This document shows positions 20,389 through 32,220 of a stretch of 64,000 bases of DNA, one piece after another. How positions within the stretch are numbered: position 1 is the stretch's first letter; every line of letters begins with the position of its first letter. This stretch comes from Parelaphostrongylus tenuis (Eukaryota > Nematoda > Chromadorea > Rhabditida > Metastrongylidae): contig JAHQIW010003778.1 of assembly GCA_019055375.1 (NCBI GenBank), forward strand, positions 124,001 to 188,000. Reading direction: 5' to 3'. The notes beneath the pieces are model-generated. The model worked only from the letters and a program-made list of their open reading frames with translations, searched no databases and was not told the origin of the DNA. The translations under genes and the position numbers were made by a program.

Positions 20389-21888
20389 ACGTATAACAAT
20401 CAATTATGCCGAGGTTTATAGAAAATCGAACTTCCGAATAAAAATATATCAATCGTCCCGCTTCTCGTCGCCCCGTCCCTGCCACGTCTTCTGCTGCGAC
20501 CATCGACTTGTCGAATAGCCAGTAAACAACCTGCCGAAAACGTGAAACTCGACCTTGCTTTCCCTATTAAACCGTATTTTTGAAAATAAGCACATCGCTA
20601 AAATCAGGTAACATTACGCCACCAGATGTTTACTAATGGCCTAAGAAGGAGGTCTGTTCGGCGAGGCTTGGAGTTCAACTCAAAAGGCCAGTAGAATCAA
20701 AAGAGCATTATGAAAAGCAAACACATTTTTGGGTTCTCTGAGCCTGCACTCTAGTTTGTGTACTAGCACTCTAAGAAAGGAGTTTTGTCTAGCAAAATGT
20801 GAGTGAGATGAGAGAAAAAATACGTGGTATCTTAAACATGATTTCATTTTGGATGGTGGACCGTTGCATAGGGGTGCTTTGAAAAAGCGGCAAAATAGGG
20901 CTGTACCTTGACGTCTCAACTTTCGAACTTTTCTAACACCTCTATAAAAAGTTCCTCTACAGCGAATATGATCGGTTCTTCATTTGTTCCCGCCTGATCA
21001 GAAAGAACCCGTTGTATGATTCTCGCTTACTACGTTTACTATATCCCTGTATGCATTGATTTTGACATCCAACTAGCTTGCTTTATTTCGTTTTGATACC
21101 AGCTCTTAACATAACAAGCATTGCTGCAGTACAGCTCTAGTTCTATACAATTTCTTCTAGAGGCAAGAACCTTCAATATTTACATGTTGCGAAATTTATA
21201 TTAAGCAAGAGTGTGCCTGCAGAATGGACCAAAATGCAAATGCGAAGTTTCGCACCTGATATTTCATTCGCGATCACTCAGATCTCTCTCGCAAAGCGTG
21301 TAAACAGCGTGAAAGATTAACTGGATAAGCTGAGAAAGTACCTCTTTTGAACGGTCTCTTACCATACTTTATTGCACAAACATTTTTCCTTCTCGCATTC
21401 AATTCGGTTCCATGCAAAGAAGCTCCCAAGTGTCTTCAAATATCTTGCGCGTTGTCTCCTTAGATAGGCAAAAACCCTCCCGTGAATATCGTAGAACGGT
21501 GGTCAAGGCGGTTCCCTTGCCTTTCTAGAGGCAGCCGCGCTGAGTGTGATGGAAAGAGATCGAGATATTTTCATGTTTCCTGATGGCTTGCATCAGTCAG
21601 TAGAGCATCACCAACCCTAGGTCTGTGGTATCTCAGTCCGTTGAAAGCATTTCTTTTTGTGCCATGTTGTCAATTATTAGACCAACGAAATCCGTTCGTT
21701 CGGAAATTTTACGTCACGTACGACAACGACTTCTTATACTGTATCTTACACTACTTGTGTTACTTACTTTGGGAGATAATGAAATGAGATGAAGATAACC
21801 TGAAAGTAAGTGCACATTTTCTCAGACTGCATCGTGCGCGCTCAATAGTTACAGTTACAGCGATGTGTTACTGTAGAGAATTGTACGC
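20389..21888. other. unassigned stretch
   Basis: Contains a short R3 motif near 20,938 (CACCTCTATAAAAAGTTCC). A 79-codon minus frame (20,680-20,919) has no known motif. Nothing else is recognised. Confidence 0.3.
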
Positions 21889-23640
21889 TGATACGTCAAC
21901 GTGGATTCGTTCGAGCTACAGACAACCGAAACATTATACCCAAACTTGCAAAGCGCTGCAGAGAAGCGATAAAAGAATACCTCTATGAGGAAGGAGCACC
22001 AGTATTGACAGAAGTTGCAGAAGTTGGAAAGAGCATTCACAAAGTCCAGCGAGGATTTGCCAATTATAAGACCAAGATGATTGCAATCTGATCCCCTGAC
22101 GGGAAACTTACAGCTTTCAAAAGGGCAATGGAGAAAATCATTCACTATCACTACTCGGCTTTCTTCGCTAGCCATGTACGCTTACGGTTATATAAATTGA
22201 AAGAGGACGAACCTGCCGTTCTACCAGTCCTCCCTTTAGAAATCCTCCATGCTTCATCGTCGTTAAATAATAGAACAGCACCTGGTTAAGGCAGGATTAT
22301 ACCAGAACACCTGAAGAACCTGCCGCCAGTTCTCATCAACACCCTGGCTCGGCTCTTCACTCGCTACCTGCCAGTATGCAAAGCTCCCATCCAATGAGTA
22401 ACCAGCAGGACCGTGTGGTTGTTCAAAAGGAACACCTTCACGACATAGGCAATTATCGCCCAATCTGCTTGCTGTCCGTTGTCTATAATCTCTTCACTTG
22501 AGTCACTCTAAACAGGACTGACAAAACACTGGACGAAAGACAGCCATGCGAGAAAGCAGGATACCAAAAATGTTTTAGCACCATAGACCCCATCCACACC
22601 AATACAAGACTCGTCGAAGTTTCACGAGAGTACAAATTACCGCTCTGTCTCACTTTCATTGGTTTGAAGAAATTCACTGCCATCCATCAAAACGTCATGC
22701 GAACATTAGAATGAGACGATATAGGTGCGAAAATCAACGGCCGACAATGAAGCCATCTTCGCTTCGCTGATGATATCGTCCTCATAACACTAAGCATCAG
22801 CCAAGTGGAACGAATGATGAACGATTTCGGCAACGCCTGTGGAGAATTCGGTCTTTAACTAAAGCTAACTAGAACAGTGTTTATGAAAAACAGATGAGCT
22901 TTGAATGTTCCATTCACGCTCATTGAAACGAAAATATCCGAAGGCTCCACTTACGTCTATTCAAATCAAAAAAAAATCAACACCAAAAAATCAAAGTCGT
23001 GAAATCAACACGCTGAACGACCTTGCTCCGGAGTTAAGCGGGAGGAAGCGAGTGGCTTGGGGAACGTTCAAGAGCATCGAGGATGCAGTAAAGAGGACAA
23101 AGAACATCCTACTCCATGTTCATTTTTTTGGACTCAACGATTATTCTTACCCTAACGTGTGCGGCAGAAGCTTGGTCGCTAAGTGAGAAGAATGAAAGAT
23201 TACTTGGCTCTATTGAACGCGCAGTGGGAAAGTCGATGCTAGGAGTATCCCGTATCTCGTAAATGAGAGGAAGGATATGAAGTTTAGACCAACGTCAACG
23301 ATCGAAGATCAGAGACGCTTCTACTCGCCAGGATATCACAAGCAAGGTGAGCCGGAAACGTGATGCGCTTCAAAGACAACAAATGGACGAGAGCCGTTAC
23401 CGACTGGATTCCTCACAATATCAAGCGCTCAACAAGAAGGCCACCGACCCGTTGGTTCTATTTCTTCACTAAAGGCATAGAAGAAAGATATGATGCTTAG
23501 CGAAACCATAAATTAGGAGGAGACACTGCACAGCTTCTGCACGCGATAGGAAGGAATGGAAGTGTTGCTGGTACCCGCTTGGTCACTCGACGATCAACGG
23601 GACGACAGGTGATACAGGCGATGATATCACTGCCGATTTC
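21889..23640 (+). mobile_element. RTE-type retrotransposon, copy B (5' truncated, decayed)
   Basis: Non-LTR retrotransposon encoding reverse transcriptase, which copies element RNA at the target site in the nucleus. The copy starts in the linker (LIRQRG-equivalent, 21,894), so the endonuclease is lost. It runs through the reverse transcriptase to the 3' end GGGACGACAGGTGATACAGG. The catalytic block LRFADDIVLIT is kept (FADD at 22,763-22,774), but stops and frameshifts occur throughout, for example in the thumb region, where LNDLAPEL and KSIEDAVKRTKN lie in different frames from their surroundings. It lies in the same direction as the other three copies. It cannot be active. Confidence 0.9.
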
Positions 23641-25334
23641 TTTGGAGTTGGTGGTTACAATCTGCATATACTTTTCGCAGGACGTATGACATCATTTATT
23701 CATTTCATTTCAAAAGAGGAAATTTCATACCAGTGGAGGACTACGTGCGCAGTGAATATTTCTAATACTAATGCTTGACGTCAACAGATGGGTGCTTAAG
23801 TGGAGCATCTGACAGCAATCGACTTTCTATTCCGTGTTTATTACGTGTACAACAATTTTTGGTAGTGAGTTAGGATAAACTCGCCAAAGAGATAATTATA
23901 TATTAAGCTTCGACGAGCATGTCCATGATTGCTATGTGATCTACGAATCGTGATCAGTGCCTATATTCCTCTCGCTCACTTAGTTCAGCTCCAATCAAAG
24001 AACAAGATGAGAGTGGGTTTACTCAATAGATTATGCACAACGAGGTTTTCTCGACCAATTTTCAGACTAGATGTTCATGTGCTAATCGTCCATTTGTCTA
24101 AATGCTTTCTTATGCGATCTTATAGTAAACAAACAGATTACAGTTTTACCGTTACGAATTTCGTAGCGCTACTAGAGATAAAAGCAATCCTAACTCAGCT
24201 CATACATTGACCATTTTTTTGAATTCCTCTGAGTTGATTCTAGGTTTTATTTTATTTGCACCATTATTTCCAATCTAAATAAATTTTCTAAGTTTCGACT
24301 GTCAGCACCTGTCTACAGTGTTCTGCAATCCAAGCTATCTTCATCCTTTGTGAATATTTTCTGCAATATCGAAGTTGCGTCTCAAGCATCTTGTTTTGAA
24401 GGCGTGAGTCTGTACGAAATTTCTTTCTCCTTTGCGAAAAAGAACCCATATTAATAAGTTTGGTAATTTGTGTCCTATTCATTACTTACGTATAGCGAAT
24501 AAAAGACTTTACACAAATGAACAGGTGACTCGATTTCTTATTGAATAATGGCACCAGGAGGTGTAAGAGATCATTTTATTGCTCTTGTCAAGATGTTGTC
24601 GATTTCCGCATGAGTTATACGGCTAGCTATGCAACGTTTCAAATTTTTCCCTTGCGAGTTATGAAATATAGTTCTTGAAGGAGGCAGGATTGTACTGCGT
24701 GGAAAGAGTCGAATATAGACCATGAGAAAGAGTGCAACAGGATATATTAAAATATGCATAAACAAATATTTGTCACGAAATCTTTCGCTTCTTTACAGCT
24801 GAGACGGCAGATATTATATCCTCTTCAGATATTTTTTTGAGCGCTGGAAGTGTAGTGCTTTGATAGGATATGTCAACCGTGTCATTGTGATAACGTTTCA
24901 ATGATCTCGTTTGAAGTATGGGATCTCTCAGCTTTCTAGTCACTCAGCTTTGCAACAGAAGTGCTTGCACTGCGGAGTTTTGTGTCACTGCTTGATCTTG
25001 TTATCAATTTCTTCCTAGAGTCTCTAAGATGTCCTACCCCTTTGTCAGGGCGGCGCATAGAGTTCCACTTGTTTGTGTGGAATGAAAAGAAATTAACCCC
25101 CATCGAGTAGGCTTTTATACAGACGATGTTGTCGTTGCCTTTGATCGGTCATATGTGCAAGAATTAGTTTTTTCCATGCTTTACAGTGAAATTTGCTAAA
25201 CATCCCACTTTGACATCCACCTATATCACCGAAACATCATGATGTGATCAGTAAATACGAACAAAATTCAGTTTCTCTCTCAAATAACTGGAAGGAGGTG
25301 GATATAAAAAATAGTTAGTATAACTCAATACAAA
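23641..25334. other. unassigned stretch
   Basis: AT-rich. A 93-codon plus frame (23,929-24,210) and two 64-codon minus frames show no motifs. No repeat ends are recognised. Confidence 0.3.
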
Positions 25335-25462
25335 GCGGGCGCATGAGGCGCAGTGGTTAGAGGTGGTCTGTGTCGCACAAGGTCGATGGTTCGATTGCGC
25401 GCTCACTACTCACCAAGCGAGGCAACGTTCCGTGGGCGGTAAACTGGTACCAGATTTGAGCT
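25335..25462 (+). repeat. SINE1 head with clear pol III boxes
   Basis: GAGGCGCAGTGGTTAG (A box, 25,346-25,361) and GGTTCGATTGC (B box, 25,388-25,398) are at tRNA-like spacing, followed by CTCACCAAGCGAGGC and GGTAAACTGGTACCAG of the SINE1 body. The copy stops there, so it is 3' truncated. Confidence 0.75.
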
Positions 25463-26135
25463 TTCGAATAGTAATCAACACTGTTATGAAAAATTCCTAT
25501 CCAGAAAATGAGATCGGTTTCTCATTTTTTGCTTTGCAAAGAACAAGTCCGAAGAAAAAAAGCTTCAATATCAGTTAAAACTATGTTCCATTTCGTCAGT
25601 ATGCAGGTTTTTTTTTAATAAATGTAAGAAACTTCCCAAGCCCTGACATTCTATCTTTCCAAAATAATTCTTATAAACATCTCTTCTGTGATGATCCATA
25701 ATTAATGCAATCATGATACTGTCTTCTCGAAAGCCCTTATTTACTGCATGTGCGGGAAAGGCGGTAAGCGGCAATACAAATTCTCCAGCGTGTTTTGTGG
25801 CAATCGGTGCAAGATATATGAAACATACGGAACCCATAGGATTAAGAAAGATTCAATTACAACCTGTCCAGTTTCATAGTTGCTTACACAAACCTCATAT
25901 CCGTAACCATAATCGGCAAACTAAAACTCAGGCCAAATGTCCCACAAAGAACACATAGAGCGCAGACATATAGCCAACGCGCTTAACATGGCGTTCCACT
26001 CCCACTCATGATCCAAAACCTTGCACTTAACAATATCAAATATGTGGTACCTTTCGTATTCAAAGAAACATATTAACATTCGCTGTGCATGATTTTTTCA
26101 CAGGAGTGTTAGTAATTCGTAAAATGCTGCAATCT
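25463..26135. other. unassigned stretch
   Basis: Two overlapping frames on opposite strands (25,571-25,837 minus, 25,713-25,958 plus) compete. The minus one has an ATG and fair protein-like composition but no known motif. Neither can be chosen from the sequence. Confidence 0.25.
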
Positions 26136-26290
26136 TTCGTTTCGAGTGTTTTCTTAAAAAAAAACGGCTCACATTTCAAAATGCCAGATAGCCAGTTTTG
26201 AGCGGCGCATGTGATGTAGTCTGCTAAAAAAGGGCTGACTTATAGAGCCCGATATAAGTGTTTCGACCTTCCTGTCTCTGATCAAATTCG
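26136..26290 (+). mobile_element. MITE-B half copy
   Basis: Starts TCTTTCGTTTCGAGTGTTTTC, then CTCACATTTCAAAATGCC and GGGCTGACTTATAGAGCCC, GTGTTTCGACCTT. It ends abruptly without the right arm. Confidence 0.65.
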
Positions 26291-26479
26291 CACATGGTAA
26301 AGAGATTTTGCTTTTTTTTGCACTACGGGAGCAGGCGGATGTTGCAGTTTCAAAACGCTTGTCGATCGATTGACCTTTCCTCGAGTCTTAAAAAAGTACG
26401 ACTCTTGTTTTTAATTGGGAGTTGTTTCTTGTAGCTCCAGACTGAACGTCTGACTCTAATATTAAAGGGCTTTCTCTAC

Positions 26480-26950
26480 ACCTTTATGTGCGTTTCATGC
26501 TTCCAGCGAAGTAATACTGCAATTGCGCTATCAATGTAAGAGAAATTTTTTTGTAAAATTTACAGCGATATAAAAGGTTATTTCGAAAACCGATTACAGG
26601 AATAGACTTCGCATTGGATTTTTTGGAACTATTCCAAAATCTAAATCCCAAAGCATTTAGATATGAACTTTTGCCTTAAAATGAGCTTCTGACTGCGCTG
26701 CAGTTTTCAAAACAAAATGTTTCTCATGCGCTGCACATAAAGCGCATTTATCTTCCATGACAGAGTTCGTCATCTAGGCACTTAAACATCATCTGATAGC
26801 GAAAATTTCGTTGATTCCAACACTATACTTGTTTTCCGGAAAAGCCATTTCGCCGCACTGTAGATGAGAAAGTACTACTGATTTTCACATGCGCCGTGTG
26901 AACTGATATCATCAAGCGGTAGACCACGCAAGAGCGATGGGGTGCGATTC
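26480..26950. repeat. R3 foldback repeat copy, rearranged
   Basis: Has GCGTTTCATGCTTCCAGCGAAG, ACAGCGATATAAAAGGTTATTTCG, then CATCTGATAGCG, GATTCCAACACTATACTTG and GATTTTCACATGCGCC, all R3 blocks known from 6.3 and 10.2 kb. Confidence 0.45.
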
Positions 26951-27779
26951 TTCTTGTTCAATTTAGGATATTTCTTCTCTTTGACAAGTAATAAGGATAA
27001 AACATATAATGATGATGCCTGAAGAATTTTTCTAAACTCTCACATGATTTTTGTGGTTGGAATAAATTGGCTTGCACTTGCGCTTGAGCTTGACAGCGGA
27101 TTCGTTTGGCAATATATAAGAAAAATGAGAAAGAGCAATAAAGCAAACTTTTTCTGACATTTTAAGTACTAGAAACTTGGAAAGCATTACGAAACGGATA
27201 TCAAAAAATCAATAAAAATTCTCCATAGTACACTCAGTCCGTTTGAAGCATTTTTTTATTCAAAATGCTACAGAGTTGTAAGGAGGTCTTTAGGAAAAAA
27301 ATCATTATTTAAATACCAAATCAATTTCTATCAACGCAGTTTATGATGTTTTGAAAAACACTGATGCGGTGTAGAATTCAGACAAGAAAATCCAATTGCC
27401 GAAATATAGCGATAAATGACTGCTTTATTGGAAAATTATGAATTAATGTATCTACTATCGACTTATCCAAAAGTATTATATGTCGAGATTTCAGGAAGCA
27501 GTACTATCAGATCGATTAATATGTTTTGACGCTACAGAAATGCACCCTTAATTTAGTAACCAGAAGTAATTAGAATTACATGGATTTCGTATCACCCAAT
27601 TGCGCATTTTTTACAAAAATTTTGGCTTACAACCGCCTTCTGAAAAAAAGAAGTCTGGAAAACCATGTAATCTGCTTTGAAATGGATCTGTTGTGCAGTT
27701 AAATCTGCTTGCTACTCATGTGCAAATAGAGTCTAGGAAGCAATGTTAGTGTAGTGGCGCTCAAGCTTGATCTTGAGTC
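26951..27779. other. unassigned AT-rich stretch
   Basis: A 62-codon minus frame only, and no repeat end recognised. A weak tRNA-like patch (GTGTAGTGGCGCTCAAG, near 27,750) may be a worn SINE head. Confidence 0.3.
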
Positions 27780-28010
27780 AATGATTCGGTAAGGATGACG
27801 AGGAAGTAGTTGGCGAAGTTCAAAGCCGCAGAGAACAGACTGCAGGACCATTCGCACTCGGTCCCTACTCCATTATTTTTGCACTCCGCTTCACTAGCAA
27901 GTTCTCCTACGCGTCATTCGTGTATAAGTAGGTAGCATTGTTTCCAAGGTGGCCCATTTTCGAGCAACAAAGGCAAGAACTCTACATAAGTGATCGGAAT
28001 AAAACGTGCA
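27780..28010. mobile_element. mariner-derived MITE, partial
   Basis: The plus strand keeps the mariner DNA-binding segment LAKFKAAENRLQDHS (27,805-27,855). An inverted element end follows at once (CCTACGCGTCATTCGTGTATAAG..TTGTTTCC). The left arm is missing. Confidence 0.55.
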
Positions 28011-28697
28011 GATGAGCTGTAGTAAAGTCATGCAATTTTTCCACTTCTGGTCAATAAATTCGTTTATTACTCTATTGTCTAAACCTACGGAATAAAGCAG
28101 CAATATCTGCTGTGATAGACTTTGTTATTATCACAATTCAAGGCCAACTGATCTTCAGCAGCTACGTTTCTGTCCAATTAGAGGCCATTCCCCCTCATTC
28201 TTGTGAATCAAATCAGAAGATTTGACGCTTGTGTAAAAGTAAAGCAAGTTTTACTTAAACATCTCTGATGACCAGAAACCAATTCACATGACTTCAGATT
28301 TTTCGTCGGCTGTACAAAGACGAATTTACTACTGATTAGTGTGAATACTAGGTGCGCAATTCTCGTGTTCACCTCGATTATTCAAGCAAACAATGCAGAG
28401 AAACTTTATCAGTGAGGAGCCTAGTAAGATGTTGATGTTAATTGAGCTTGACATGCTATGGTTCGCAATGTCAAGCTTTTACATATTGGCCCACAGCATT
28501 TCGTTATCAAAGCGTGCGCCTTTGCAACCTCTGCGACCGACACCGAAAATGAAAACGGAAGTATTTGATAGATAAACAACGCCAAGAAAAGACAAGAGCG
28601 CTGTAGTTTCTTGAATAAACGGAATATTGCTGAGAAGCTACTCATTGGAAGAAAATCTCGGATTCTAAGGCATTCGCATGGCACTTTGTTAGGATAG
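28011..28697. other. unassigned spacer
   Basis: Overlapping 60- and 87-codon frames on opposite strands at 28.4-28.7 kb; neither is supported by motif or splice context. Confidence 0.25.
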
Positions 28698-28850
28698 ATG
28701 CAGATTCTAACACGTAATTCCGGTCGACTCTACGACTGCGACGCGATCGCGACATTCTGCTTTTTACTGAGCATTAGCGGATATATCTGCGAGGCGATCG
28801 TCGGCTACTTGATCGACGTCGTCGATGCGCGTTCAGGCGCCTTGCATTAG
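28698..28850 (+). CDS. tiny reading frame, member 1 of a related pair
   Basis: A 50-codon frame from ATG to TAG in a GC-rich island within AT-rich DNA. It has a hydrophobic stretch (CFLLSISGYI) and the segment EAIVGYLIDVVDA. The DNA for that segment (GCGATCGTCGGCTACTTGAT) resembles AATCGTCGGCTGCTTGATTG in the frame at 29.18 kb, and both frames start with MQI. I do not recognise a family. The pair could be short duplicated exons or a small membrane peptide gene; there is no independent evidence of transcription. Confidence 0.3.
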   Translation: MQILTRNSGRLYDCDAIATFCFLLSISGYICEAIVGYLIDVVDARSGALH

Positions 28851-29182
28851 TACGTTGTGCTAAGATGAGAAGCTTTTATTATATGTAAGTGCATAATCTT
28901 GAACCGCAACTTCGTGGAGACACGAAAGCACAGTTTACTTAATAGCAACACTGAGACTTCGCTTAACGCAGCGCACTAACAAAACAAACGATCCGTGTTT
29001 TATTTGACTACAGTGACGCGCAGCATATCCTAATACAACTGTATAGAAATTAGCTTAGCATTGCAAATCCACACCTTTCTCACTGCTGCAAATCGGTCAG
29101 AAAATATGACCGTTATCGAATTCTTTTCATTCTGTGCGTTAGCTGTCTTCATGAATCGCAGAGCATCTTTAGTTTATGCTAA

Positions 29183-29356
29183 ATGCAGATAATCGCTAAC
29201 GACAGCAGTGTACCCGGCGTAATCGTCGGCTGCTTGATTGGCGCAGTGGTCGGCTCAGTGATCGGAATATCTGCATCGACTGCGGCTTCTCCGACTTCTT
29301 CTTGTCCCACTTCTAAACCTGCTTCTTCTGCTCGCATGTTGTTAAATGAATCATAG
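29183..29356 (+). CDS. tiny reading frame, member 2: glycine-zipper membrane-like segment
   Basis: A 57-codon frame from ATG to TAG. After a short start it carries VIVGCLIGAVVGSVIGIS, a membrane-length stretch with glycines every four residues (glycine-zipper-like), then a Ser/Thr/Pro/Ala-rich tail. It lies about 330 bp after its relative at 28.70 kb and is also in a GC-rich island. If real it would be a very small single-pass membrane protein or the transmembrane exon of a larger gene. No flanking splice sites could be fixed. Family unknown. Confidence 0.35.
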   Translation: MQIIANDSSVPGVIVGCLIGAVVGSVIGISASTAASPTSSCPTSKPASSARMLLNES

Positions 29357-32089
29357 CCATTTATCTTTTCTCCTTTTTACAACTCTTATCATCGTGTCAC
29401 AGGAGTGAAAACCTACTGATAGTCTGATAGAATACTTTATTTACGTATTTTACAGTACTGAAAAATATCATGTTGTTTATAGAAGTGCTATCATCGTTTA
29501 CGTGGTAACAAAAAATTTATTAGTAAGCTCAGTTTCTTCTTCTCTTATCTTAATCGGTGGTGACATCTATATCACTTCGGTGATTAATATCAGCTCCGCC
29601 ATTTGAGAGATTGAGCGAGGATATGCTTAGCCACTTCACTCTATGATACTTACCTATCTCAAGGAAAATTGCACTCATGGGATAAAACAAGGAAGGGACT
29701 ACTTTGGAGTTTTCTTCACATGCTGCTTCACTTTCTTCAAGGGTTCTTAGTATGCACCCAGAGGCAAAAATCTCAGGAATTCAAAATAACTTTTTTGAAA
29801 GTTCTTTAACAGCTCTATTGCACTACAGATACATGATTATGCTTCACAAGCACTGGTGAGAATCTTAACAAGGTGAGAAGGCAAAGAACTTTTTGACCGA
29901 AAGCTAATCTATAACAAGCGCAGTGAACGGAAGATTGTTAGACAGCAGAATGAATGAAAGAAACGCTGAAATCTGCACTTTGAACGAAAACGATTTCCTT
30001 GTGCACAGAAGGAGAAAGCATTTATCGATGGATTAAGACGTTTCTAAATAAGAAGATACACTTCACTTTCCACTATCTTTCCAAACTTGATTTCAATGGC
30101 GTCGTAGGAATTTTTGTGCGAGAATATTGAAATTTGACCGCTGAGCACCAACCGCTAGCTGTAAACATTTAGTACAAGCTGCTCGTAGAGTGTGCATTAT
30201 ATATAAAGAAATTAGAAGCTATCGAAGAATATCTAAGGTGACCTTTCACTTTGAGACACCACAATTATAATTGTGTAACAAGACAGTAACTCAGTCAAAA
30301 AATAGTTAGTAACAACATCATCTACTTTTTATAATACTGCGAATGACATAAACAAATTTGGAGACCTTAACCTGAATGTTTCGTTGTATTATTCTAACTT
30401 GAACTGTATAAGAATGTCTTTTCGGAAAAAATTGGGATATTTCAAGTCATCTCATCGTAGTTGGGGAATGTCCAGTGAGACCACTAACGACAGGGAACGA
30501 AAGTTAATTCCATCCGTGACCTAAAGCTTAGAAAACATCAAGTCTTGATAATAAAGTCCTGCTAATCGTGAAGGTGTGCATGAATTACTAGTGAAAACAA
30601 TATAATTGTATTTTTACTTTCTGTTGAATAATAACTATTTGAGAATGCTTTGGTGAGTGTTTTCAGAACATTGGGCAGTAGTGTTATTTTTCAAATAACC
30701 AGGTCATACAGAATGTTGCCGAATGTTTGACGAGTGTATAGAGGTCGTAAAAGAACAATTCAAATGCAGAAATAAGTATTAATTGCGTAATCATAAGCAT
30801 AATGCATCTGATGTCCAGGCAACTTATCAATTCGATTTTTCATTCGATTTAACGCGCCTTCTTATGTTGTGCAGATGGAAGTACTTCATCTATTTAAATC
30901 ATACCTTATCCTCTTTATCGATAAAAATTTACGAGTTGAGCATTGATTCCTCTAAAATGTCAAAACATTGTAAGCTTCATGCCGTCACTACTCGCTTTTG
31001 TATGACTGATTCATCTCAAAATCTCGACACTTATGCACCAAACCACTCTCAGGTTCTTGCCACCAGCAATCGTCCATTTCTGTGAATTGAAGAAGCCTTT
31101 TTCATTTGTATTCGGTCCACGATCCGGACGATATGCTTAGAATTAGGAAAAGTTCTTGGTGCGTAGTTACAGCTATAAGAATATTGCATATCTTACTAGA
31201 TTCGCACCACACGCCACGTTTAAATTGCGCTACGCGATCGGCACTGGCTCGACTGCGAAACTTATGATTTTTTGGCTGTAATGTCGCACTAAAAAGTTCT
31301 TGACGAAGACCAAGCAAATCATTGAAGTGGCTGAGATTTGTGTTATCAAGTGATTACTGAAAGTATGAGAGAAAAGCCTTGTCCAGCGAAAGATGCTTCA
31401 ATGTGAAATAAAATTTTATTTCTACTGCTGCAGTCAAGCATAAAATTGAGGTTGTCGTATGATTAATGAAAGTGAAACAGAATGAAAAATACGATCTTCC
31501 GAATAAGGGAGCGGGTATGGGAAAATGTCAAGGAATCATCCATGTTTAATAAAAAGTGTAAAAGAAGAATGTGTGACAGCATATCTCACTTTAACAACTT
31601 GTATTCTGATTAGGCATATACTCTGTTCTGTTCAATCAGCGCTGATTTGATCGATTTTGGATCGATAAGTTGGTGGTTGAGATCCCTTTATATGAAATGT
31701 TTATGGAGGATGTGCCATCTGAGTTTTCTGACAGGATAAACCATACAAATGACTAAATCTTGCCGATTTACAGTAAATTCAATATCTGCTTATGTTCTAC
31801 TTTGGAACAACACTCAATATGTGGAGCCATCATATTTTCACTGTATTATTCAAGTCTATTGATACATATAAGAATATACCGGCATTAATATCATATTTTC
31901 ACGACTGCTGCTTTACCGTATGTGGTTCATTTCTATCAGGCGGCAAAAATATAGGGAACGACCCTTAGCCCTGAATAAAGAGTTTTCATTGCAATTTCAG
32001 TTAATATTCGAAAGCTCAGGTCTCTGATTTCGATGCCCCGTAACCATTTGAAAAAACCTTTTATAAAGATATAGAAAAAAAACATTTCT
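29357..32089. other. long stretch without a supported gene
   Basis: AT-rich throughout. The only frames are a 100-codon plus frame (30,783-31,085, no ATG at its first codon, no motif) and a 71-codon minus frame (31,102-31,317). I see no repeat ends. Confidence 0.3.
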
Positions 32090-32220
32090 GTTTATTAACA
32101 CATAGTTCCCGCAGAACACTACTTTTTCTCCAAATTATATGTGATTATCCGATAGGCAAAGCTTCGACGAATCCAATGCACTGCTTATTTTTTAGAAACA
32201 CAGCCTCACCCTTGTGTATC
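32090..32220. repeat. R3 fragment
   Basis: Blocks TTATCCGATAGGCAAAGC, GAATCCAATGCACTGC and TTATTTTTTAGAAAC match the R3 interior at 6.35 and 10.42 kb. Confidence 0.35.
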
